Assembly: GCA_946894095.1 (NCBI GenBank)
Contig: OX335650.1
Coordinates: forward strand, 2,046,001 to 2,110,000
Direction: 5' to 3'
DNA length: 64,000 nt
From: Incurvaria masculella
Taxonomy: Eukaryota > Arthropoda > Insecta > Lepidoptera > Incurvariidae
Part shown: piece after piece, positions 21,770 to 32,535 of the stretch
Numbering within the stretch: position 1 is the stretch's first letter
Layout of the letters: every line of letters starts with the position of its first letter
The notes under the pieces: model-generated
Seen by the model: only the letters and a program-made list of their open reading frames with translations
Database searches by the model: none
What the model was told of the DNA's origin: nothing
Position numbers and translations under genes: made by a program

Positions 21770-22241
21770 GGCGCTAGGACTAGCCAACTACTCGCGCCAT
21801 ACAAATGCACCTTTTAACAAATGTAATAATATGTAGTGAAACGCTTCAGCAAATCCAAATAGAACTCCAGACTGATAATGGATTGTTAATATTTTTTTAT
21901 TCCATCATTTATTTAAATAATAATAAAAATAAAAAAAGTTGATTTTTCTCATTAGAAATCTGAAAGTCATTCGATTTCTAGATATAAGCAAAAACAGCAT
22001 ATATGCATAAACAAAAAAATCAATTTGCTTTTAGATTTCTACATTTATTAAAAAAAGTTCGGAAATGGACACCGTTTCCGCAATGTATTTTGTATAGAAA
22101 AAGGAAACATACATTAACGAAAATCATTCGATTCCTAGACAAGGAATCATATATTGTAAGGATGACACTTATAATCGTCAGACTTAGTTAGTTTACTTGG
22201 GGTGCCTCGTCTAACTTTGCGATTTGGCTAGTACCAGGCCC
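21770..22241 (+). mobile_element. TTAA MITE M, copy 1 (472 bp)
   Basis: TTAA at 21766-21769 and 22242-22245. Termini GGCGCTAGGACTAGCCA and TGGCTAGTACCAGGCC are inverted. Same length as M2 (55456-55927). It includes a 62-codon frame (22003-22191) also intact in M2; no known domain. Confidence 0.85.
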
Positions 22242-22249
22242 TTAATAAA

Positions 22250-22400
22250 ACAAACCGACCAAGTACGCGTCGGACTCGCACACGAAGGGTTCCGTGCCGA
22301 GTAACACAAGGTTTAACGCAAGAAATCACGTCTCCTTTATAGGGGTCCCCCTTTAATTTTTATTTGTTATTAATGTTTACTATTTGTTACTTTTTTTTTT
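22250..22400 (+). mobile_element. LepA 5' fragment
   Basis: CGACCAAGTACGCGTCGGAC through GGGTCCCCCTTTAA, then lost in a T-run near 22390. Confidence 0.65.
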
Positions 22401-22633
22401 ATATCTCCCACTACTTACCGATCTGTTTATTCCAAACAACAATCTAATATGCTGTCAGATTTTCATCGGTAAATATATCCTCAGCAGGGACGTGCACTCA
22501 GTGGTGCAATCCTCATTTCTTCAGCAGCTAACTCGTTTATATGTTGGTCCAATCTCACTTGATAACTGAAAACCGAAAGGCTTCAATCACATCTGACTCT
22601 CATCGAATCATGGTTCTAGCAGTGACACATTAA

Positions 22634-23361
22634 GGCTGTTCCGACCCATATAAAGTTGTTTGCATACATAACGCAAAAAGTATTGCACTTTAAGCCACGA
22701 ATTAATAATCAAATTTTAATAAAGTCATATTACTTGCAGCGAAAACAATTTCACAATTTCAGGATTATTGGTTTTGTTACAATTTATTTAAATACGATTT
22801 TATTTAACAGCGCCATCTAACGGTGTAAAACTTCTAATCGGCAATTACAACGAAAACCTGAAATTTTGAATATGTTTTCACTGCAACTACTATGGCTATA
22901 TTTAACATTTTTGACGAATTCGTGCCTTAAGGTCGGCCCGTAAGCAGCTGAAAATTTGGCCTCTCATACAAACGTAGTTTACTAATCATTTGAAAACCAA
23001 TGTTCCAACTTACTTGATATTTGGTATCTAATATTAGGCTACAAATATCTGTGTCTGCATGCCTTTTGTTTTTTCGGTAAATGTATTCTGGGTCAAACCA
23101 TAGAGAAAACAAAATTCGTATGAAGATTTTCTTTTTGCTTTCATTTCATTCGGTTTGGATTTTTCAAAAAAACAAAAGCATGCAGACACAGATATTTGTT
23201 ACCTGATATTAGATATTAAATATCAATTTGATTGGAATAGCGGTTTCCAAATTATTAGTAAACTACGTTTGTATGGGGAGCGTAGCTTACGGGCCGTTCT
23301 TAAAGTGCAATACTTTTTGCGTTCTGTGTAAAAAAAAAACATTGTATGGGTCGGAACATCC
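22634..23361. mobile_element. TTAA foldback MITE G, copy 1, split by F2
   Basis: Termini GGCTGTTCCGACCCATA and TGGGTCGGAACATCC, TTAA at 22630-22633 and 23362-23365. The arms both carry GCAAAAAGTATTGCACTTTA. Element F copy 2 sits in the TTAA of one arm. Copy 2 at 44237-44597 lacks the insertion. Confidence 0.85.
22931..23299. mobile_element. TTAA foldback MITE F, copy 2, inside G1
   Basis: GGTCGGCCCGTAAGCA to GCTTACGGGCCGTTC, flanked by TTAA (22927-22930 and 23300-23303). Long palindromic arms with TGTCTGCATG/CATGCAGACA. Confidence 0.9.
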
Positions 23362-23365
23362 TTAA

Positions 23366-24036
23366 AGCCAATAAAGACAAGTCAGTCCAGGTAACTTTCA
23401 CACTTAGAAGGAAATCTTGCGCACCTGTGAAACTTTATAACACAGATATCTCACAATCAGATGACGCCAATTACTTATATGCATCTCGAGCGTCGACTCA
23501 CTTGGCGCAAGCGCATATGGACGAGAAGGAAACCACTAGACTGCAAACTCCACAGCATGTACTGGCTCATCGGTCGTAAATCACAGTTGACAGATGCCAG
23601 TAAAATGGCTATCTATAAATCTATACTAAAGCCTATATGGACTTACGGCATTCAGCTCTGGGGGTCCATTCAGAGCAAGAGTGAGTTCGAGTTCGGGAGT
23701 GAGTTAACCTAAAAATAGCTGGGAAATATATTATTATTTAAATACCGGAACCGTTATTTATACTTCTAACGTATTTACGGGACAGACCTGATTTTTAACT
23801 AACTGTAATGATATTCAAGAAGTGTAGAAACATTAACTATTTAAAAAAGTGAGTTGATATTTAGCGACCAATTCGAACTCACTCTTGCCCTGAATGGACC
23901 CCCTGAGGCACAGCCAGCCGTAGTCATATCGAAATACTCGAAAGGTTTCAAAGTAAAACAATGAGAGCTATGTTCAATATTCCACCACACATAAGCAATA
24001 AATATGTGAACCTAGATTTCAATCTGCGATACGATG
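23366..24036 (+). pseudogene. Jockey-like non-LTR fragment, interrupted by element I
   Basis: Encodes NKDKSVQVTFTLRR, then, after a frame change, LTWRKRIWTRRK, LYWLIGRKSQL-like, KSILKPIWTYGIQLW, the thumb/C-terminal region of Jockey-clade RT. It resumes after 23904 with HIEILERFQSKTMRAMFNIP. Frameshifts and the insertion make it non-functional. Confidence 0.8.
23661..23904. mobile_element. TIR element I, copy 1
   Basis: Inverted ends GGGGTCCATTCAG/CTGAATGGACCCC. CTG occurs on both sides, and removing the element with one CTG restores the Jockey reading frame. Copy 2 at 58163-58403. Confidence 0.8.
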
Positions 24037-24039
24037 GAA

Positions 24040-24212
24040 GAAGTAGCGGCAATATAAATACATTACACATATGTAGAAAGGCAATAGAAAAAATTTAGCT
24101 TTCTACCTATAATCCGGTTCATGAGATACAGCCCGCTGACAGACGGACGGACGGACATCGGAATCTTAGCAATAGGGTTCCGTTGGTACCCCTTGGGTAC
24201 GGAACCCTAAAT
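24040..24212 (+). mobile_element. LepA 3' fragment
   Basis: From TAGCGGCAATATAAATAC through a short (GGAC)n to GGGTACGGAACCCTAAA. Confidence 0.75.
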
Positions 24213-24936
24213 ATTAACTGCAAAGCAATACTACCTTCAAGATTCTTTCTTCGCTAAAACTACATCCACTAGTTACAAGACACAATTATGTTTGAAAAAT
24301 GTTACGATTTTTTACGCGGCGGGTGGAGACATTCCCCGACGTTTCGAGCTGATCATTCAGCCCGCATCCGCCAAGGCGATCGAACATGATAAAATTATAA
24401 TGAATATACGAACGTCTTTAGGGGTGTATCTATGCACAGACGCCCCTTAATCCCAGATGCTCTTAATCCCTGATGCCCCTTAATCCCTTCAATTACCATT
24501 GACAATTAGGATCACGCGCGCGTACGCTAATACCGTGGGCGAAGTCGAGAATAGGGCGCCGAGCCGGCCTGTCGTCTCTTGCGGGGTCCCCGCTTCAGGA
24601 GTCTTATCAAAATTTAATTAAGGCTCATTTGGCCGCTGCCCTTCCCGCAGGACGAGAGAAAAATGGCCGCCGTTTAATTAAACGGGGGCCCCTCCCCTCC
24701 CCTCCCGCGCCCGCGCCCTCCAGCGCCCTGGGTTTTTGGGACAATTCGTAATTTTGCATCTCTTGAACTGTTGCGCAGACTGTTGCGCGCTCAACATATC
24801 AGTTATTATTTTTTTATTGCTATGAAGTCTTTCAGCAGTATTCGGAGTGGGCGGACTAACTTTAGTACGCGTTTTAAGGTCGGACTAAACCGGTTTTTGT
24901 ATAATATATTATTTGAGATTGCCATGGTTACGCTCA
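24213..24936. other. Unique sequence including a GC-rich block
   Basis: 24440-24490 has three CTTAATCCC-type repeats. 24490-24750 is CpG- and C-rich and contains TTTAATTAAA (homeodomain-type core) next to AAAATGGCCGCC. Regulatory use is inference. Confidence 0.3.
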
Positions 24937-25103
24937 TTTTAAGGTGTGTGGAAAACGGCTTACTCACGGTGTGTCGATAATATTTCACGACGTTTCGAAC
25001 CAACCATTTGCTCGCCTGATGATGGACCAAATGGTTGGTTCGAAACGTCGTGAAATATTATCGACACACCGTGAGTAAGCCGTTTTCCACAAACCTTAAA
25101 ATC
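24937..25103. repeat. 167-bp near-perfect inverted repeat
   Basis: Arms of about 70 bp (starting TTTTAAGGTGTGTGGAAAAC, ending GTTTTCCACAAACCTTAAAA) surround a short loop near 25010-25026. No ORF. Confidence 0.85.
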
Positions 25104-25563
25104 GGTTTTTGTATGGTTAATCCGGTGCTAATCTTGTACTAAGTTTTGACAGGTTCTCTCCGAGAGAGTTTATTGTTTTTGCACGTAATCAAGTTTTTAC
25201 TAGCAAACATTTTATAAAACATTTTGAAATCAAGAAAGTATGAATGAAGTTGAGACTTAGAATAGAAAATACTTAACAAGTCAACTGACGGAAGCCAAAA
25301 TCATTTTATACAAAATATACTGATATTTCTTATTTTAATAAAAACATCTGGAAAGCTCCAGGTAGCTTCAAAATAATAATTCGAAGTTGTGTTTTTTTAA
25401 GAACAATATAATAAATATGAGTCCACAAAGGATTAATAGTTCACCTCTTTATTACCTGAAAAAAGTATCTTTTACCGGTTTATTTCCCTGTTTATCTAAC
25501 AATCTACAAAAAAACATGTTACCATAGTTTCAACACACGTTTTATTTAAGAAAAACTTATAGA
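25104..25563. other. Unique AT-rich sequence
   Basis: Nothing recognised. Confidence 0.35.
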
Positions 25564-26113
25564 CTAGGAGGTCGCGACAAAAAGGGTAACGATAACGTAA
25601 ATGGCTGAAACTGGGTTTACGGGATAAAGTACAACCCTCTGAAGCTAAATGTGTTAGTCTGCCTGTTCCAAGTGGTTGCGTTACTTAGATAAGGCGCCTG
25701 AAAAAGTAGTTATGGTGACAAAAAATACATATGATAAGGTAAATGGATGCAATTGACGAAGCATGATAGTATCAATACATACTTGCCTATCAATACAAAA
25801 ACTGAACAAATCTTTGGTTGAATTTAGTAGTTATAGGCGATTTACGTTACAAATATAACTTTAGGTATATTTAAGTATTTAATTAAGTAACCGTCTGGTT
25901 ATTGTTGTATAATGAATAGGTATCAATGTTTCCAGATAATCAGTATATTCATCAGCAGGTACATATCAGCATCTATTTTATATAGCCAATCTAGAAAACG
26001 CAACAACTTGGCTCGGGCAGACCGACATATTTAGCATCAGAGGGTTGGTCTCTAACATGTGAACCCAGATTCAGCCATTTACCTTATCGTGACCAAAAAT
26101 GTCGTGACCTCCC
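25564..26113 (-). mobile_element. Foldback element J, copy 2
   Basis: Inverted relative to J1 and J3. Ends AGGAGGTCGCGAC and GTCGTGACCTCCC with matching subterminal ATGGCTGAAACTGGGTT arms. Confidence 0.85.
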
Positions 26114-26387
26114 GGAATATTAAGAAATAATACATAGCAAAAATGCGTTTAATAGAGCTGACTACTTTCAGTTTGATAAGTCCGTAAATAAAATAACCAC
26201 AACGAATTTAGATACATACAAAGTAAATATGTAGATTGATGGTCTAGCTATAATTTAAAGATAAAACTGTAAGTCTCTCGAGCTTCGTGTTCTCAAATAA
26301 GACAAATATTAATACATTTCCATAAACAATGTTTGAACACAATGTATGAGCGTCAAATATTTACCTATAGATTTCAAATATACCTAG

Positions 26388-26469
26388 AATGTAGACAGTA
26401 TGGAAGGAACTCTAAAAGTGACGTGTTTAGACATTGATTAACTCAGCCGTCTCTTCATGCAACCGGGGT
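26388..26469 (+). mobile_element. Element C, truncated copy 3
   Basis: Retains AAAAGTGACGTGTTTAGACA and the end TCATGCAACCGGGG; the left TIR is missing. 26114-26387 and 26470-26696 hold nothing else recognised. Confidence 0.65.
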
Positions 26470-26696
26470 AAGTCATGTCACAATTTAATTGATCCGCGGA
26501 TTCGATCAATCAGTGAAGAAGAACTCGCAAATAAGCTTCATTGGTCTATAAGTTATGATTTTTTTCGTATTTTTTTTGTCAACATTAATTGGTTGCACGT
26601 ATTTCTGCTTTTTGTTATCTAACTTTAAAATTCAAAATTGTCTCACTATTCTCTCTCTGCAATACCTTTACTTTTTACGTAAAAACCCTCCACCTC

Positions 26697-26820
26697 ATAG
26701 CCTCGGGAACCCACTGGAAAGACTCCCGGGGTTTGGTCACTGAAGTTAAGCGACAGTGGACACCGTTGGGTTCTAGATGGGTAACCGTTCGTCCGTTAAG
26801 GTTGACCGTAGTTCGGATCA
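26697..26820 (+). repeat. 5S-rRNA-like SINE head without the SINE-B body
   Basis: CTGAAGTTAAGCGACAGTGG (26740-26759) and TAGATGGGTAACCG correspond to 5S boxes A and C, followed by GTTGACCGTAGTTCGGAT as in the head at 1521-1660. The usual body is not found downstream. Confidence 0.65.
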
Positions 26821-27422
26821 AAAAAGGGGAGGTCTGCTATCATGCTTCTGCGCATTAAAATGTTTCAGCTTAGTTCCCAGTGCACAGTATCTGAGCCGCA
26901 ACGAAAGTACGTCCGCCGCGTATAGCGTTCCCCAACTTTCCAGGCAAATTACAGCTGCTTTGGCGCCCAAATTGGCGAGTGGATGTGCACGGCTTAGCGG
27001 CTTATCTGGAGCCGGCGACACGACGTAACACGCGGCGCGTCGCCGCAGTGGGCGAGCCCGTCCGCGAACCCGATTTACATCCAGTAATGACTTCCGACTA
27101 GCCGGCTAAGCTAAATGGGCGGAGTTGGAGCGACGCGACCGATGTGGTACATTTAGGCCACGATTGCGTTTAATAAAATGTCGCACAATCGAACGCGCCG
27201 ACTTCTGGATGATCGCAGAAGATGAATCGCTTAGTTTACATTTGCGTGACCCTCAGTCTGTATGGATACCTAATAACTATGACCCTTGGCGGGACGACTT
27301 CCGTTTGTGCAGCTCAATACGCAACTTCAATCGACTTTTGGGCAGGTTGTCACATGAAAATTTTATTGGTTTGTGTTCCACATTAATGGCTTATTTATGC
27401 TAAACTCATCGTCATGACATGA
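26821..27422. other. Unique sequence, CpG-rich at 26880-27130
   Basis: No repeat match. The open frame 27125-27403 (92 codons) has no recognisable domain and is treated as chance. Confidence 0.3.
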
Positions 27423-27665
27423 GCCCAACAATCAACGTTCCCGATGCTGCACGGCTATAATAAACCAGATTGAAAACACCGACAACTTTTAATTGCCACT
27501 TCGACAACCTGTGCGACGAAACCGGATAGGCTTCATCCTACCACCTAGTAGGTCCCCATTTTGGATCGATTCCAAACCATGAAACAGCTCGAGTTCGTTA
27601 CGAAATGCACCCAACTCAGGATGAGAAAATGTGCATGAACAGGGCGGGGAAGCAAGTCCCAGCGC
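27423..27665 (-). mobile_element. SINE-B, decayed minus-strand copy
   Basis: TGAAAACACCGACAACTTTT, CACCTAGTAGG, CCAAACCATGAAACAGCTCG and CGAAATGCA keep the SINE-B order. Confidence 0.65.
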
Positions 27666-27699
27666 AAAAGTAGTTTGTCGAACAAAATTTAACGCATTA

Positions 27700-28137
27700 T
27701 ATGTCTTAAGATGATATTGATGATTATTGAAATTCAGCTAAACATGCTTTGCGACACGACGCGACGCGACACAGCAGTCGCGTTTACCCGAGAGCGCGCG
27801 CAGGCTTGCGTGCTGCTCCGCCCCACCCGCGGTAACTCCGGCGGCAACGCCCGCGGGCTACTAGCATACATGTGTAGCGGGCTATCGATTCGGCTCTCCG
27901 TTTTGTTTGCACCTACGCGGCCCAGGTGAGTCAGCGGACCGAAAAAATTGCACAAATGTCTCGTGTTACTCCAGCTGTCGCAGCCTCTTTCGAATGGGCC
28001 TATTTTAACTGGCGTGTGCTCTTTACCCGAAGGAATAAAATAATTTACTATAACATCCCTACTAATATGATAAATGCAAAAGTGTGTTTTTGGTTTCTTG
28101 GTTTGTCCTTTTTTTTTCAAGAAAACACGTAGGCATA
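27700..28137. other. CpG-rich block with a consensus-like splice donor
   Basis: 27750-27920 is strongly CpG-rich and is followed by CCCAG|GTGAGT near 27920-27930. No acceptor or recognisable coding frame accompanies it, so no exon is claimed. Confidence 0.25.
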
Positions 28138-28139
28138 CA

Positions 28140-28515
28140 TGGGTCGACTAAATTACTCTCCCCATACAAACGTAGTTTCTAGTAATTTTAAAACAGCGAT
28201 TCCAATTTACTTAATATTTTGAATATATTATCGGGCAATAAATATCTGTGTCTGCATGTTTTGTTTTTTCGGTAAATATATTCTGGGTCAAACCACAGAG
28301 AAAATAAAATTTGTATGAAGATTTTATTTTTGTTTTCATTTGATTCGGTTTGGATTTTTGATAAAATCAAGAACGTGCAGACACAGATATTTGTTGCTTG
28401 ATATTCAATTTAATTGGAATAGCCGTTTTCAAATGATTAGTAAACTACTTTTGTATGAGGTAGCATAGCTCCGGCAAAGAATATATACACTACCGTGGCT
28501 TCGGGCCATTCTTAA
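28140..28515. mobile_element. MITE F, copy 3 (decayed ends)
   Basis: CCCATACAAACGTAGTTT, the TCTGCATG.../CGTGCAGACACAGATA arms and CGGGCCATTCTTAA are recognisable. The left terminus is eroded, and a short extra segment lies near 28465-28495. Confidence 0.75.
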
Positions 28516-29436
28516 CTCCTATGATTCATCTGTCCTACACCCTAGACCTGTACCTGGAGCTTCTTATCCCAAAACAAACATCTATTTGTGAGGTCGATCT
28601 AACAGTTTAATCGCTCCTGTCATCACACCCGACGGGTTAACCGCTTGCGAGGGTACAATCAATACATTCAACGCCAGCACGTATTGGATTATTAATGAAT
28701 TTACGTTGGTTGGCATGAGTGTGATTGACGGGTTCTTTGGAAGGCTCCTTTGGCTCGAGTGCTTATTAGTTTCCGAGCGAACCTATTAGTGGAAATCACA
28801 TTTCCCGGGGAGAAATGAAGAAATCCCAATTTTGTCCGAGAAAAGCGTTGTTTTCCAATCGTCTCTTGACTCTTTCTTTCGGTGAGCTACGGGGTCATTA
28901 ACGTCGCATGTGCCAGGAAGTGTGTATTTATGTTGGTTTTCGTGTGATTATATACACATTTGGTAATATTTGTGTGCCGTATGCTTCCGCTGTTGTCAAA
29001 TAATATTTCATTCGAAAGCCATCTGTAGCCCGACAGGATACGTTAACAGCATTTCCACGCTAAGGTAATCTTTGATCCTATGCCTTTAAATTTCTAACCG
29101 GTTTTTATGATCTTACTCGTTTCTATTGCAATAACATTTATCTAATCTATTTTTCACAAAGACTGAGAATAGAAAGACACACAAAGTTAACGGCAGGATG
29201 TGACCAAAATTGTTCCATACAAAATTTAAGGAAATTTTTATTTTATTCAAAAGCATCTCTAAATGTATTTAGCTGAAAAATAATAATCTTATGTTGTGTT
29301 TATTTTAAAATATAAGAAATAAATTGAAGAAAAATATGAGAAATTTTATCGACAAGAAAAGGGGGTCATGTCTTATTTATCAGAAAAAGTTCTTAGTTGT
29401 CCGGGTTATTAGTTCACCTCATAATCTACGATTGCC
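28516..29436. other. Unique non-repetitive stretch
   Basis: No repeat or coding signal from 28516 to about 29060, then AT-rich sequence. Confidence 0.3.
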
Positions 29437-29530
29437 CAGAAGCCTAAGTCCACTAATAGATAATTCTATTATCGAGCGTTAGCGTTATGAGATAACCCCG
29501 GAATCACACAAAATTTGGTAGTGGACTAAA
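29437..29530 (+). repeat. Foldback element L, partial copy 2
   Basis: AGAAGCCTAAGTCCACTAATAG and GCGTTAGCGTTATGAGATAAC match L1 at 62579-62732; the right arm is missing. Confidence 0.6.
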
Positions 29531-29558
29531 ATTCAAGTTCAGCGTGGCTGAAGCATGC

Positions 29559-29849
29559 TTTTTAGGGTTCCGTACCCAAAGGGTGCCAACGGAACCCTAT
29601 TACTAAGCCTCCGCTGTTCGTCCGTCCGTCCGTCCGTCTGTCATAGGGCTGTATCTCATAAACCGTAATAGAGAGGCAGCTGAAATTTTTACAGAGTGTG
29701 TAATTATTTTGCCGCTATAATAACAAATAGGTAACATTTAAAAATAATAAGAATTAAAGGGGTCCCGTGATTTTTTGTTTTAAATCTTGTTCGATGGTAC
29801 GGAACCCTTCGTGTTCGAGCCCGACTCGCACTTGGCCGGTTTTTTTTTG
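29559..29849 (-). mobile_element. LepA repeat, minus strand
   Basis: Near-complete copy from TTTTTAGGGTTCCGTACCC to CGCACTTGGCCGGTTTTTT. Confidence 0.85.
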
Positions 29850-30631
29850 AGAATAACTTGAAAAAGAATACAGTTTGCAAAAATGAATTTTATATCCGAT
29901 GAGCTGTGACATCGTGTATTTATAGCTATTCAAAAAGTTGACCCATAGGGTAAGTATGTTCTATCTCACTTACTCTAAAGCCACTTCTCAATCTTCTTAT
30001 TCTTCTCAAAGTGTGACATTCGTTCGCTTCGTAAGCGCAAAGACCTAGCGCTCGTGCTAGGTCGGTGGTTTTTTCATCTGGTATTTCCGGCTGTTGCATC
30101 TTACTCGAGACCGGAAGAAAAACAACCGAAATAATAACTCTCTCAATGGTTTCCGAAATTCGGTTGGTTGGAATAATAAAACAAAATCAAAAACTGCATG
30201 GAAATTGAGAGCCTTCATTTTGTTTTGGTTAATATTTTTGAAATTCAACATTCAAAATAAACATAAAAGGCATTCCTGTTTTAAAGTCGACCCGTTAGAT
30301 AACCGACACATTTCGCCGTTGCTAAAGAAAATTGAAATCTTTTCCCCAATCCCCCAAACAGCCTTCCGTGTTTGCATACTGAGGAATCGCCAGACTGCGC
30401 CGCCGTTGGCCGAGCGCAGCTGACCCAGTTGCTTTGAGGCGGCGGCGGCGCGGTGGCGGCGGCTGGTGGGAGGGCTGGCTCGGAGAGAGCGCTTGTCGTG
30501 TCGGCAAACTCGCCCAGTCCGGCCTGGCATGCCCGGCCCACCTAGGCCTGTTTACCGCGGGCGATACCTTGAGCCGTGCACGCCGGGAGCAGGCCTGGAC
30601 TAATTTACGTCATTAGGCGATTCCTTTTTAT
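29850..30631. other. Unique sequence with a GC-rich part
   Basis: 30420-30620 is GC-rich with a GCG-repeat-like run. Open frames on both strands there are composition effects. Confidence 0.3.
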
Positions 30632-31050
30632 TGTTTTTATTGTTTATTCATCATCCATAGACTCTGCACTCAAATTTGTCATATTTTACCATTAGCCAGT
30701 TCGGCAATCCTAGCGAAGAAGATCTGGCAAGAAACCCCGCTGGTTTTTTTTCAACGTCCACTTAGTCTACGTTTACAAAAGTATAAAGTACAAACATTTC
30801 ATGTCATATGCAACAACAGTTCATGACAAATATCAGTTTATTTGTAAAGAATATGCCCGCCGTCTAACATGTTGCCAATTGGAGCAATCCAGTCCCCGCA
30901 AACAGCGCCCGTTCACGAGTATCACACCGGGCTCAGCCTCCGTCAACCATATTTTAGGGAAAGAGGAAACCCGAACCTAGCGTCGCCACAAGCAAAGACC
31001 TTAAAGCGAGGCACTACTCCAGTGGCAACATGAAGGCACTACTCCAGTGG
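30632..31050 (-). mobile_element. Element E, copy 2 (unfilled TTAA site)
   Basis: Collinear with E1 but lacking D and C. A single TTAA at about 31001-31004 joins the flanks that surround D1 in E1. Its upstream end carries a 25-bp tandem duplication (GGCACTACTCCAGTGGCAAC twice, 31011-31054). 31055-31377 shows nothing recognised. Confidence 0.75.
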
Positions 31051-31380
31051 CAACATGTTTTAGGGTCCGCGGAAAAAGGGACCCTTATGGTCTGGCTCTG
31101 GTGTGTGTGGTGTGTCTGGCTGTCGATAACACACATTTTGTCTCGAATTGTTCTTATTAACTGTTGTTTGAAAGTTCTGAAAACAATACCAATAAAGGTA
31201 CACTTATGTAGTTATGCACGAACTAATTACTTTTGCTCAAGATGTAATTTTTTTTCAGAAAAATCTGTATTTCTAAAGCGCTATTTTTGTTTGAAATTGC
31301 AAAATATTCATCAGGCGAAGGCGAATTTCTTCCATATCCAGAAGTGACGGGACTCTCGACACGCTCACCCTTGATCAGTT

Positions 31381-31639
31381 TTTTAGGGTTCCGTACCCAA
31401 AGGGTGCTAACGAAACCCTATTACTAAGCCTCCGCTGTCCATCATTCCGTCCGTCCGTCCGTCCGTTCGTTCGCTCGTCTGTCGCAGGGCTGTATCATGA
31501 ACTGTAATAGGTAGGCAGCTGAAATTTTCACAGAGTGTGTATTTATTTTTCCGTTCTGACAACAAATAGGTCAAATAAAAAAAAATCTAGATGGAATCCT
31601 TCGCGTGCGAGGCCGACTCGCACATGGCCGGTTTTTTTT
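31381..31639 (-). mobile_element. LepA repeat, minus strand, slightly deleted
   Basis: TTTTAGGGTTCCGTACCC, a (TCCG)n tract and GCACATGGCCGGTTTTT; part of the 5' region is missing. 31640-32023 holds nothing recognised. Confidence 0.75.
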
Positions 31640-32023
31640 ACATTTTAGCAAACTCTGCTCCGTGAGCATAAGGTGTAGCAGAAGAGGCACAGACGGCCGG
31701 TTATTCACGGTCACCTATGAGTCACCGGTGAATAAGAAATAAACTTTCTTACTCATGGGATGACAGTCGCTCGCTACCTTTTACCTTGAGTCACCCTATT
31801 GTTTACCCTTTCTAATTATTTTTATTGAGTGCGATTGTACAACATAAAAAGCGATATCGTCATGCGAAAGCGAAACGTGATTCAATTGCATCTGTGTATT
31901 GAACTCGTATTCTTATTATATATTCTTGGTCTTAAGCAAAATCATAGACTTATAAGTGACTTATTAATCTATGATCAAATATTATTTTTCTTAAAGACCA
32001 AATTCGTCGCTTTTTTTTCAACG

Positions 32024-32220
32024 AATGTGATTACATATAGAATCGAAAGTGAAGCAAGGATACAAGGGCAGGTGGTGGAATTGGTAGAAGCACTGCCCGC
32101 AAAAGGTTTGATTGTTGGTTCAAGCCCAGTCTTGCTGTAATATTTTTTACAGATCAATTTTATCAATTATTTTGTCCTTGCTTCCCGAACGATTCTGCAT
32201 GCATATCACATTCGTTGAAC
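32024..32220 (+). mobile_element. Element K, copy 3, with intact tRNA-like promoter boxes
   Basis: Arms TCAACGAATGTGA...GTGAAGCAAGG and CCTTGCTTC...TCACATTCGTTGA surround a tRNA-like core with box A TGGTGGAATTGG (32073-32084) and box B GGTTCAAGCCC (32117-32127). The acceptor stem is not convincing as a working tRNA. Confidence 0.65.
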
Positions 32221-32476
32221 TCGTGTTCGTACCACAAGGGCTGAATATAGTAACGTCATTATACAATTATGTAGTATTGATTTTATAAACAGTCTCGCAA
32301 GTACGATTATTCTGCTTAGTGGAGGCCGCTGACCTAGTTTGCTTTGAGGTGGTATGGATAGAGACCATTTCGTACAGCAGCTCTGCACCTAGCCTAGGTT
32401 ATGGCAATCGTTTCTGCTCATTTATCACGACAGGTGGCGTCCAAGCGAGCTCACCTAAAATATCTGATCTCTTCTG

Positions 32477-32535
32477 AAATCTCTTCTGTTTTATTTTGTA
32501 TGTTATCTACATACAAAATAAAACAGAAGAGATTT
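32477..32535. repeat. Perfect 27-bp hairpin
   Basis: Two exactly complementary 27-nt arms (32477-32503 and 32509-32535) with a 5-nt loop. 32221-32476 and 32536-33112 are otherwise unremarkable. Confidence 0.9.

Noticed and set aside
32060..32140. A functional tRNA gene in K3
   Set aside because: Promoter boxes are good, but acceptor and anticodon stems do not pair convincingly, and it lies inside a repeated element.
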